A DNA stretch of 64,000 bases. Source: Caenorhabditis remanei (Eukaryota; Nematoda; Chromadorea; Rhabditida; Rhabditidae). Below are positions 33,130 to 44,263 of this stretch, one piece after another (within the stretch, counting starts at the first letter, position 1; each line of letters opens with the position of its first letter). The notes below the pieces were generated by a model. The model did not search any database and was not told where the DNA came from. It saw only the letters and a program-made list of their open reading frames with translations. The position numbers and the translations under genes are program-made. The stretch is from positions 4,278,001 through 4,342,000 of the forward strand of contig NC_071332.1 of NCBI RefSeq assembly GCF_010183535.1, given 5' to 3'.

Positions 33130-33476
33130 ACTAGGAAGGCCTCCGAGTGACCGCGGAGTTATAGGATGTGACCTATATCATTGGAAAGCTAAAAAGACGC
33201 TGATTTTGAATATATATTCAGTTTTGGTCCTCGAGGTCAGGTATTCGAGAAAAATGAGGGCAAAGTTTGGGCCGCTGTCAAGGGGTACCACGCTGCCGAT
33301 GTTTTTCAACCGTAGGTAGGGTAATGTCAGCGGTCCAAACTTTGACCTCAATTTTCTCGAATACCAGATCTCGATGGCAAAAACTGAATTTATATTTTTT
33401 AATCAGCGTCTTTTCAGCTTTCCAATGATGGAGGTCACGTCCTATAACTCCACAGTCATTCGGGGACTTTCCCTAA
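33130..33476. repeat. Family A palindromic repeat, copy 4
   Basis: Ends are CTAGGAAGGCCTCCGAGTGA and CGGGGACTTTCCCTAAT. It contains the GTCAAGGGGTACCACGCTGC centre shared with copy 3. Confidence 0.85.
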
Positions 33477-35242
33477 TCAGACTATTTTGGGCAAACCGTT
33501 TAACAGACTGGGCAAGTCTTCGGCAAAAAACGTTTGACAAACTATTGTCAGTGTTTGGACAACATTTCGGATGTTTTGGGCGAGTCTTGACACCAACCTC
33601 GTCAGCAAGATTTAGGCTTCACAGGCACCACATTTTGCACCCAAAACATGGAAGCCCCTAGTCTAGACCGCCCGTAGCTTCCGAGATCCATCGTGTTCAC
33701 CGAATACCCCTTTTCACAGAAGCCACGTATTCGGAAGACCCTCCGGTAGTTATAGTGAAATGTATCCTCACTTTGTAGTGTACGCAACATACACCCCGAT
33801 CCAGTCGAAACGATAAATGATTCGATCTATCTGCATTCTTTGATTCATCTTGTTCTACAACTTTCCTTTCGACACCCGCGTGACTTTTGTCCATTGCTAC
33901 TGGTCATTCTCCGGAGGTGTTTGATGTCTGTTGAATCCTGGGGCCAATCCTGAATTGATCTGGGTTCGTCAAACCTGCAGTCTCTGACCTGACACCCCGG
34001 ATCATAACAAAAAACTAATTTTCAATAGCAAATTTTACTTCCCGACTTTTAGAGACTTCCTTGTTGTAGCCTTATCTATGCATGCGTCGAAAGTTTTTTC
34101 AGTTTTCCACGAATTTTTTTGTCAGCGCGCTTCATTGTTCAGTATAGATTGCATCAGAATTAGCGAGCTAGCTACATAAGTGATAAGAACATCGCCCCAT
34201 TAAGTACGAAAGTTTTGGTAAACATGTACTTGCAAAGTTTGGAACTAAATAGTAAAACAAAAAAAGTTTATAATATTTGGCTCGGCGAGCAAACAATGGG
34301 TGTGAGTGGGTTGTCAACTGTATTTACATACTAATCAGCTGATGATATCACTTTGGTCCACGAACAATAATTGGATCGGTCTTCGATTGTGTATAGATCA
34401 CGTGTTGACGATCAATCAACAAACGGTTTACAGGCGTCTAGCCAGGCGGATTTTGTGAAAAATCGTGTCGAAGATTACCTATGATGTCAACATGGAATAC
34501 TGGAATTCTGAATTCAGAATTTAGAATTCTAATTCTGTCTTCTCCAAGAAAACTTCAAAGGACTACACCTACTACAGAATATCTTATTTCGTAACAACAC
34601 GGACAGCTATGTATACTTTTGTTAGTCACCGTTGTTTCTCCTCACGCCGTCTAAGTCTCCATTGTCTCTCCCAACCACTAATTTCTCTTCAATTTTTTCC
34701 TTTAGGCGTGAGGCATTTAGTGTCGAAATTGGCAATTTCCATACACATCCATTATTCATCCCCCCCCCTTTTGCCTCTCTAAATTCAAATGTAACTGGTC
34801 ACACAGCTCCTCTCTCACGAGGGCAAGTAGTGGTCTTCGCGTCACTTTTTTGGGAAGAAATTGAAAATTCATAGTCTCAGGTACTAGTGACACTTTCCAT
34901 TTATAGAAAGGAACCCCTCGCTTTTTTAGTATGTTTTCTCGGTTGACCAGAAAAAGAAAAATCGAAGAACAATGTTATGAGGAAGCGGAAAAGAAATAAA
35001 AATAAGAGGTTCACATCGACGGCTTATATTTATTGTACTCGGCGTCTTCCTAGAAGAGTAAAGTAAAAAGAGAAAGTGATTTGTGTTTTTCGAGTAAGCA
35101 CGGGGTTAAAAATGTACTGAAAACGGGTTGTACATCGATAGGATGCTCGGGAAGATGTATGGTATGGAGAGTTATCAAATTCCGCTTGACATACAAGTTA
35201 TGAATGTTTTTGTGCTGAAATTGGGTCATAATTGCATACTTG

Positions 35243-35560
35243 TCAACAGGTCAAAACGGGCCGACACGGGCCGGCTCGTAACTCGCGTCAAAATGAACTA
35301 CGGGTCGGATGACTATTCGTTAATATGTCGCGGGCCGGGAAAAAGTGCCAAAAAACGCGAAAATGGCCAAAAAAGCCATTCTAGCCCGGCCCGCGGCATA
35401 TTAACAAATGGACATCCGGCCCGTAGTAGGCCACGGACATAGAACTCGCTGAGATCTACATTGTGGTATATTTTTCAGCTCATAATATTCATTTTGACGC
35501 GAGTTACGAGCCGGACCGTGTCGGCCCGTTTCGGCCCGTTGACAAGTATGCATAATTGGA
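35243..35560. repeat. Family C palindromic repeat, copy 3, nested hairpins
   Basis: Outer arms CGTAACTCGCGTCAAAATGA and TCATTTTGACGCGAGTTACG are perfect inverses. An inner pair (GCGGGCCGGG with CCCGGCCCGC, extended by TTAATATGTC / GGCATATTAA) forms a second nested hairpin. The outermost ends repeat CGGGCCG and CGGCCCG words. Confidence 0.9.
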
Positions 35561-36889
35561 TCATTTTTCTATGTTGGGAGAATTTCGAAGGATGATTGAA
35601 TCTGAAACTCTGTAACTTGGTTTATCTTGATGATAATCAGATTTTAAGCACAGATTCTCAATTCTTACCTTAGTTTTTTTGTTGAAATTTTAGGATATTT
35701 GGTTTCTAACCTAAACTCTTTCATTTTTCGCCCCTAGACCCGGAAAAGGGTGATTTTCTACGCTTGTTAACCTTAAACCCCTATAATTTGGTTCATTTTT
35801 TTCAAGGCAAAACGTTTCTAGCACAGATTCCGATTCCCTTTTGAGTACAAACGTTCTCAAACAGCACAATTTCCGGCCATGTGCCCTACTTAGTCCCGAT
35901 GAGCTCCCTATCTGAAAAAAATGATATAAGTATGATAAATAAATTTGACCAGCCAAACATTTGGACACGAGAAGAGCTATGAACCTTTACTTGTTGTTTT
36001 TTTATTTTCTTATTTTGATAGGTTGGTATGATGTCTATCTACCTCCTGTTATTTTATTTAACTATAAAATAACAAAAAATCAAATCAAGATCTCTGTTTT
36101 GTTGACCTCAAAACTTCAAGAAGTCTATGTCTATGAGTCACTAGATTGGAACCTAGATGCTCTCCAGCTTGCTCTTGCTCCACTTAAAAAGTTATTGCAT
36201 TTCATAAATTGTGCTTTGTTCTCCTGCTCCTGACAACCTGAGAGCCCGACGGGGGGATGTTTTCCATTTTATGAAAAGCTCACTTGCATGGCTTCCTCCT
36301 TTGCACATCATCTAGCAGATTATAGCCTATCTTCCCCCACGCAACATATCTATTTTTGTTTCCCGTCCTTCTAATCTTGTGTCACATTAACTACATATGT
36401 ATATCTCATTTCACTGAAACTACACGACAGCGTTCGTCGAACCATTCACAATTGTCTTGTCTTTCCTCTTTCTACCCTCCACTATCAATAGATCAGTCTC
36501 CTATGTTGTTGGCGCGTTGCCAGCAACTCCCTCTGATGGGCGGCGCCTAGCCCGCGCCCGTTGCCCCGCCCCTCCCATCGGAGACGCCGACTGCTGCCCC
36601 ATGTGTTCATAAAGGATACATACCAGCCTGTTCGGACTTTAGGTTTCGAGCCAACTCGCTCTTTTTTAATAATTACATTTTTCTTCTGCCATCGTCCATA
36701 GACAACAGCGTCTATTGTCCCTTCTCTCCGTCATTTCCTGACTGCTCACTCAACCTAAAAATCCTCATTTATTGTCTTTTTCCCGTCTCTCGCAAAGATC
36801 CATTTATCTCTCACTCTCCCAGTGACGTACCTAAAGTAAACCTAATTTTATTTTATTTCAGTGCACACCCAAACCAAATTCATCCAAAA

Positions 36890-37916
36890 ATGCTCGTCGC
36901 TAACAAGAAGAAAAGCTTTCTGATGAAATTGCTCAAATTCGTTGGCAGAGGAAGTGAGTTCAATTTTTATTTTATTTTTTTGGGGTTTTTAAAATTGAAA
37001 TTGTAAATGCTCCTCGTGACACTAAACAAGACCAAAAAGGCACCTATTTGCCCTCTCTCCTGACTGTCGACCAAAATTTGATTTGTTGACTCTCCCTCTT
37101 TTCTTATTTTTGCACGTGACTTGACCTGAGCTAGCAATCGGGGGAGGAAGGAGCATTGACGCAAAAAACTGTAGGTCAAAGGTGTGGTGTAGTTTGGTGG
37201 GAGGAAAAGAAAAAAATTAGGAATCTTTAAGACAGGTCTTAGAAAGTGCATGTTTGTAACCACAAGATTTCAGTCAAATGACCGTCGTCCCTAATTAAAA
37301 TGTTTCTATTTCTAGATCAAGTCCAATCATCAAAATCATGCCTTGCCCAGATCTACGAGCAACGAAAGAAGCAGAGACAACGGTTAGTTAAAGGGGAAAC
37401 GTGCAAAATGAATTGTTGACTTTTTCCTTAGGCTTAGGCTTAAGAGCGATACTTGCATGGCATTGCACCTTCTGAGCTGAAGGCATTTCAGGCTTGTGGG
37501 CCCCTTGTTCCGACTTTTCCCTTTTAGGCTTAGGCTTAGGGGTCACAAGTCAGGGCTAACACTTTTTACGCTTAAGGCCTCGGACCCCCTTGTTCTTCCT
37601 TGTTTACTACTATGTTTTGATGTTTTGAAACAGAATGACCTGTAGTTTGAGTATTTCAGTACAAAACCAATTTACTATTACTACTGTTGTCACAGTTGTC
37701 TCGGCCCGTTCTTCATAATGAAGGACAATTAAGTTTTCCTTACCACCCCCCCCCCCCCCCCCACCCCCCTTAAAAAGTTGTACACCCTCCTGTAAACAAG
37801 ATGATGTATGTTGCCAAGTTTTCAGATCGTCCATCAACTCGCAATTCTCACACATCGAGCCAATGCCGACGATTCTCGAAGAAGACGAATTTTCGGTGGC
37901 CGCCGAGTGCCGTTGA
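36890..37916 (+). CDS. Small basic 73-residue protein, function unknown
   Basis: Exons 36890-36953, 37316-37382 and 37826-37916 join in phase to give 73 residues. It starts MLVANKKKSFLMKLLKFVGR, an amphipathic Lys-rich helix, continues with YEQRKKQRQRSS, and ends with an acidic stretch around EPMPTILEEDEF. There is no signal peptide or known domain. The start follows a TTATTTCAG site at 36853-36861 that could take a spliced leader or join an upstream non-coding exon. I do not recognise the family. The three-exon in-phase structure and normal splice sites are the support. A poly-C run lies in intron 2. Confidence 0.55.
37745..37768. repeat. Poly-C tract in intron 2 of the 73-residue gene
   Basis: An almost pure run of C interrupted by a single A. 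Such tracts are prone to length error in assembly. Confidence 0.9.
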
Positions 37917-39302
37917 TTTTGGAATCTGAAGTCATCACGAACCGTACACCCGAATCTCAACAATCGAATCCACAGGGTCCTATACGTTTGACCCGAAACC
38001 ATTCTCTCTCACAGTGTCTAGTCATAGGAGGACTATTCTTCCTCCCGCCGCACTAATGGAACCATCTCAATCCAACAAAACGGGTGTCGCTTATACGCGG
38101 TCGTCGCAACGGGAATTCTCTCTCTCTCGTTCTTTTTTCTTGTTCTGCTTCTTCCTTCTGTCTTTTTTTCTATACTAAGCAAAAATGAATGATTTTATTT
38201 GATATACACTGTGTACTCATACATCACGACACTGCACTTTTCAGATATTTTACTGTTTTTCACGTTGTCACGCCCGGTTTTTAAGTAGTTACTATGAACA
38301 TTTGTGGAATCGTCGGAAGAGAACGTGATTTTTTGAAGTGTCTCGTTCTGGGTTCTGGAGGGAAAGTCTGAAAATTTTAGTAGAGAACCTTGGTCTTCGA
38401 GATTGCGGGGAAAAACATATCAAAATATATATCTGGCTTGTCCGCGTCTCTTCAACTTCAGTCAGAATTCGGTGGAGCGCGATTGCTTCGGAATCTCGGG
38501 CGGCCATGGAATCTTAGGCGGCCATGCGCGCTAGAATGAAGCTCTCATGTCTGTGTCTCTTCACATGTAGCACAAGTTCGGTGGAGCGAGATTGCTAGAG
38601 CTGTCAACATGATTTGCTGGTATACTGTGAACTTTAGTGGAGCGCGATTGCAAGATTTCCTTCAAATTTACCAAATATGCGAGATTCTAAATCTGGACGG
38701 ATGCAAGCGCGCCCTATCGAACTTTAAAAGGAGCGCATTTGCCATAATCCAGGAAGACACTTTTGTGTGCAGTTTAGTTCTACCAAATCTAATATGCTCT
38801 TGAACTTTGAAACCCTTTCTTTCATTTCACTTTAAGCTCATGAATTATTTTGACATACTAACTCAACCATGAAATTTTTCAGTTTTTGACCTTGCATATC
38901 AAAACACCAACGTTTTCTAATCTGCTCGAGTGTTTCGTCATGTGCACTGTACCCCCGCCTGAAAACTTTTCAAAAATGTTTCCTCTGGAGAGTTTCAAGT
39001 GTACTATTTATTTCGAGAGTAGAGAAAGTGTGTTGTCATTGCAACAAAAACAGGTTACAGTAGTATCTAAGTATTTACACGACCCGTCGCTCCCCCCTTC
39101 CCGACTTCAGCGAAAACAAACCATCCTGTGAGGAAGAAGACTGGAGAAACGGGGCGAAAAATAAATATATATAACAATTTTTTAAACAAAACTTTTTTTG
39201 TTACTTTTGACGTGAACTGGTATAAATCAAATGTTGAAAGAAAAATGTAAAGAAAAACGAAAGTAACACGTGGAGAGGGGAGTTATTTTTGAATGTTTTT
39301 GA
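37917..39302. other. Intergenic DNA, no gene
   Basis: It contains three scattered copies of a GGTGGAGCGCGATTGC-type word (about 38469, 38580 and 38634), which also appears near 1359 and 53482. No coding frame is supported. The end is the upstream region of the acyltransferase gene. Confidence 0.6.
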
Positions 39303-42300
39303 ATGTCCGGTCTAAAGATATTTAGTCGATTCGTTTTCGTTTCATGGATCCTATTGCAAGTTGGAGGCGTCAAAATAATAAATGATTCTAGAATCCAGGT
39401 GATTTGACTCTTAATTTCAATTTCAGAATCTCATTCACATCAGGGTTGCAGGTGTTACTTTCGAATTCGTCATTTTCCGTCGATAAGCTGGTCTATCGGG
39501 AGAAGATTCCAGGAGAGCCAGATGAATTGCCGACACCGAGAATTTGTAAAAAGTTGATATCTGAATGGTTTGAGAATTTGAGTCAGTTGAAAAATGGGAG
39601 GAAGTGTGAGAAGCCTGAGGAGTGTTTGGATGCGTTGGATCGTAAGTTTTGGAGGGAAATTTGAAAATTTGGGATGTTTTAAAACAGACAAATTTGGAAC
39701 TTGATATATTTTCAAACTGGGACGTCTAAGGGATCTCAAAACCGGAACATGAAACCTAACACATCAAAACCAAGGTTTCAAAATCGGCACAGTTCAGAAC
39801 CGACCCGTTTGAAAAGTTCTGAACTGTCCCGGTTTTATACTGTCCCGTTTTGAAATGGCTGGTGTGTTAGTTCCAGGACGTTTCAAAACCAAGCCTAGAT
39901 GTTTCGAAGCCGAGAAATTTGCACGCAAATAGAAAATGGAAGATTTAAGACCCCAGTTTTCTCACATTTTTAAAATGTTAGTTTCTGAAACTGCTCGGTT
40001 TCAAAACGGATCAGTGTCCTAAAACCACTCTCAGGGATCACTTTTTGACGTGTGAGATTGTTTGCCAACCTGGAATTATTAACTAAAAATGAGTATCGTG
40101 TTTCTCTTGTTACTGGGTTTGGGGTAGATCAAAAACTTATAAAGCCAAAAATATCCAATACTAAAAAAAGTTCTGAGTGGGTGGACTTTTCTAGTCAAGG
40201 TACTTAATAAGAGCATTTTTAGATTTTTTTCTAAATTTAGCCTTAGAGCGAAAAGAAATTTGCATTTCCACAAACACTTAACGGATTTCCGATCCGTGGT
40301 GCAAAGTCATTTACTTCCGCGCAAAATGAATTACAAAATGAAAAAAACGCATTACATGTTTCTGTTTGTTGCTCGTCGAACGTGCTAATCGACAAGCACC
40401 AACACCTGCAATGAATGATTTATAAGGCGCGTAGAAAAAATGGGAAAAAAGTGACATCGCCCCGACTAGACTCATGATATTAAAAATAGAAAGATGTTGT
40501 TTTTTTCAGAACTCGATGCATTCGCCAGATTTCCGGCACCGGGATCACCGAACATTTACGATGGGTCGTTTCGAAAATGCAATGAGTTGAATGAGAGGGG
40601 ACGGCACCGGAGAAAATATTGCTATTTGATACAGACGGATGAGAAAATGAATTGTCGAGAGGAGTACCATTCGGTTCTGTTCCACCCGAATAGAACTGCT
40701 TTTGGGATGTGCGGGCCAGAGGATTGTCATGGGAAAGATTATGCGTCGATATTCGGTGGGATGCAACAAAAACCGTTCCATTTTATGATGGACCGCCCGG
40801 TTTGTGCGGTGTTTTGTACTGTGAGAGAGATACCGAAGAGGAATATGTTTTATGTTTTTACGTGGGTTATCTCTTAACAACTAGCTGAACCGAATTTCTT
40901 CAGAAGTTTTATGATCTTGCTAGTCAGTATTGTGTTCTTCTCGTCGCTCTATGACTATATCAGAGATACCAGATATCGGTTGAGCTCTGATACGGAGAAG
41001 GTTTTTGGTAAGTTGTAAACATGTAATTTGATTTCTGATTCATGCTGGAAATTTCGAAATTATTATTTGGAAGTTATTATTTGGAAATGTTACGAAAACA
41101 AAGAGAAAAGTAAAAGACAAAATATTTATTCAATTTCCGCTAGGCAACGGATTTCGAAATTCTGAAGAGAAATGACGAAACAAATGTTTTTGAAATTGAC
41201 TTTCCAAAAAGAGCAGAAATTGCAGAAATTGTAGGGACTCTGAATCTGTAAAGGAAAATAGCTTATCAGATTTACCGTTTTTGAATACTGTAACTTGGTT
41301 TATTTTGCTGCCAGGAAATTTTCACTTATGGCATAAGTAAGCTAAAGTTTTGAGGATTCAGAATATTCAGTCAAAAATTTTGTTGGTCAACTTTGAACCA
41401 AGATACAGAGCGGAACGGACAGACTGAAACTCTTAAATCTCGGTTCATTTTGAATAGACTGAAATTTAGAATACTAATTCAGAAACCTCGCGTCTTCAAC
41501 TTTAAAAAAAACTTAAAAAGTTGCAGTTGAATTACCCGGGACGTTTCAAAACTAGGACATTCTAAAACCAGACGTTTTGCAACCGTAAAATAACGAAACA
41601 GATTGTGAATACCACGGTGTTGAGATGACTAGTTTTGATATGTTCCGGTTTTGAAATGACTGATTCTGGAATAAAAGAAGAAACAGGCGATTTCTAATTC
41701 CAGGTCAACGTGCGATCCTCTCCTTTTCCCTCTGGTCCAACATCGAATTTTTATTCCAAGAAAACCGTCATGGCTACATCAAGTGTCTGGATTGTCTCCG
41801 CTCGATCACATTCACCTGGATAGTCGGGCAGAATGTAGTGGGACACTTGGCGTTTTATGGTACCAATCAAGCCTCTAATATCTATTTTCTCAAAATTTCT
41901 TTTCAGACAAGGAGCTGCGAGCCACTCCATCTCAAATTTCTTTATCTAGCTCTGCCCTGTCAAGTTTGATTCCCATCTATACATATATCTTTATATCGGG
42001 ACTCACGGTGTCCTATGCGTTTATTAGGGTAATTATAAGGCTCTGAACATTTGAAAATGTGGAAAATTTTAGGCAAACCCGTCACCACAGATAATCAAAC
42101 GACCGATCACTTGGCTGGTTTTCTATTTTCATCGATGGATAAGGTACACATTGAAAATTTTTATTTGCAGTTGTCCCAGTCTGAGAATATACTTTCAGAT
42201 TGACATCTGCACTCATGGTATTTATTGGTTTTTTCGATGCCTACGGAAAGTACATTCAGGGTCCTTATGATGCGCTGACTGGGTGTAAGGGACCAAATAT

Positions 42301-43965
42301 TTGAAATGAAAATATTCGGAGTTTTTCAAAATAAAATTTCAGATTCCATGGTAACCCAGACGGATCAATGTACTTACTGGAAGGATATAATCCATGTGAG
42401 CAACTTTGTGGCCGTCGATGAAATGTGCTATCTACCAGCTTGGCATCTAGCAGTGGATTTTCAGTTTACCTTAGTCGCCCCATTGTTTCTGATAGCGTTC
42501 TACTATTCTGCTAAGATTGGAACTAGTCTTGCAGTTATGGCATCTCTAGCTGGATCGGGATTTACTATTTATTTCTTCCTCAAGAACAATATATTGCATT
42601 CGGCATTTACCGGTGATCATGTGTAGGTTTTGTGATGGATTTTTTCCGCTACAGTACAATTTAGATTCGATGACAAGTTAGTCGAACTCATCCTGTCAAA
42701 ACCATGGAATCAAATGGCTCCGTATATGATTGGAATGATTGTTGGATATTTTTTAGCGGAGAAAGCTGGAAGTCGACGGATCATTCACCCGGTCGCGTCT
42801 GCAATAATATGGGTTATTGTTTCGGTTTTAGCGGTGTCGGCTTTGATGTTTGGGAATGTTGGGACGAGGTAGGGTTCTATCTTTGTAATCAGCAAAAACA
42901 GATCTTTATTTTTGTAGTTGACAACTTTTTGATATCTGTTTGCGTTTTCTAGGTATGTGCTTTTGAAGTTGAGCATGCGAAAAGGTGAGAGCGCAGAGAA
43001 GCGAGAGTGGCTGGCTATCTGCGCGCGCTCTCTCAGCCTTCAGCTTCGAACCGTCATATCTCAAAAACCTGAATAGCTATCGAAAAGTTGTCAATTGCAA
43101 AAATGTAGTTCTATACTTGATCTACAGGTTTGTAGTTGACAACTTTTTGATAGCTCTCCACGCTTTTGAGATACACGTCTTCTAAGTTAGGTAGGAGAGC
43201 AGAGAGGGTGCAGAGAAGCGAGAGAGTCTGACTTCTCTGCATCTCTCTTCTCTTCTCATCTTCAAAGACGCGTATCTCATAACTAGAAGAGTTATGAACA
43301 AGTTGTCAACTAGAAACTACCGTAACCCAGTCCTGAAATTCCAGCCAACTCCAACGAGCCATGGCAAACATCTTCAGCCGAGCCGTCTGGTGCATCTGCC
43401 TAGCCTGGATAATAGTATCCACGGAAATGAAGTGGGCGGGGCCTATCGGACATTTCATGGAACACCCCTTCTGGCGACCATTTGGGAAGTTGTCATACTG
43501 TGCATTCATTGTACATCACATGGCTGTCTACTTTTTGTTCAATATGGAAGAACAGGCGCCGAGATATGTCAGCTTTTGGCATGAGGTATAATATTTTAGT
43601 GTGAAAATCTTAACTATCGATTTCAGTACTTCCACTATACGGTGCCCATCGTGATCTACTCATATTTTGTGGCATTTTTTCTGAGTTTAATTGTGGAGAT
43701 TCCGATGATAAGACTGAACAAAATGCTGCTCGACAAATTCATTCCTGCATCGAAAATTGAGGATAAAGAAGATATCTCGGAATCTGAGAAAGAAAGCGAA
43801 GAAGATAGTGATAGTCTTAAAGAAGGAAGTGAAAAAAGTGAGAAAAATCAGAAAATCATACGGAAACCAGTGGACGAAAGGAGTATAGAAGACCAAGGGG
43901 AAAATGAGATGTCAGAAGAATGGAATGCAATGGATGAGCCGCTTCTGGAGAGAGATTATTACTGA
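39303..43965 (+). CDS. NRF-6-like multipass acyltransferase (acyltransferase 3 family)
   Basis: Twelve exons join in phase: 39303-39398, 39452-39641, 40510-40861, 40904-41007, 41704-41859, 41907-42028, 42073-42143, 42199-42284, 42343-42622, 42665-42868, 43345-43585 and 43627-43965, giving 746 residues. An N-terminal signal peptide (FVFVSWILLQVGGVK) precedes a Cys-rich extracellular NRF domain with CGPEDC. The acyltransferase 3 membrane domain follows: IKCLDCLRSITFTWIVGQN, the conserved YLPAWHLAVDFQF segment, and final helices with SYCAFIVHHMAVYF. The C-terminal tail is a Ser/Glu-rich acidic stretch. Relatives in C. elegans (nrf-6, oac genes) act in intestinal lipid handling and fluoxetine response; a similar role is an inference. 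The donor at 40862 (GTGGGT) is the least certain splice site. The gene starts a closely spaced same-strand trio with the next two genes. Confidence 0.88.
42880..43312. repeat. Two family B repeats in the acyltransferase intron
   Basis: Copies at about 42880-43118 and 43120-43312 lie head to tail inside the intron 42869-43344. Their cores read GCGCAGAGAAGCGAGAGTGG / CTATCTGCGCGCGCTCTC and GGTGCAGAGAAGCGAGAGAG / CTTCTCTGCATCTCTC. Confidence 0.85.
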
Positions 43966-44263
43966 TTCACTCAATTTTTTGATGTAAAAATTAATTATTC
44001 ATTTATTTTCTTATTATAAAACCTTGGATTTAACTTCAAAGTATAACAATTAGGTACATTTTTGACAACGACACTCCGTTATCCCGCGACATTCAAACGT
44101 TTCTCTGTTTCTCTGATACTCCTCTTTTGTGTAGTCTCTTGCTCCGCTTTTTTTTTATTTGCATAGCTTGTTGGTTACGTTTTTGTTTATTTGTGCTATT
44201 TATTGATTCTGCGTGTTTCTTGCTCCGAAAAAAACCAAAAAGTTCGATTTATTCAGAATCAGA

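Larger units (their letters stand above)
25606..36889. other. 11-kb gene-poor stretch with repeats
   Basis: No open frame here has both protein-like composition and splice support. It contains family B (about 26765-27035, 28195-28590), family A (31643-31989, 33130-33476) and family C (35243-35560) elements, plus degenerate TTTGAAACGTCC-type words near 30230-30345. A GC-rich patch at 36510-36605 (GCCCGTTGCCCCGCCCCTCC) followed by an acceptor at 36851-36861 suggests the promoter and leader of the small gene at 36890. Long regulatory or 5' UTR intron sequence for that gene is possible. Confidence 0.55.

Noticed and set aside
37610..38002. A 130-codon minus-strand frame
   Set aside because: It contains a poly-Gly run from the poly-C tract and is antisense to the 73-residue gene.
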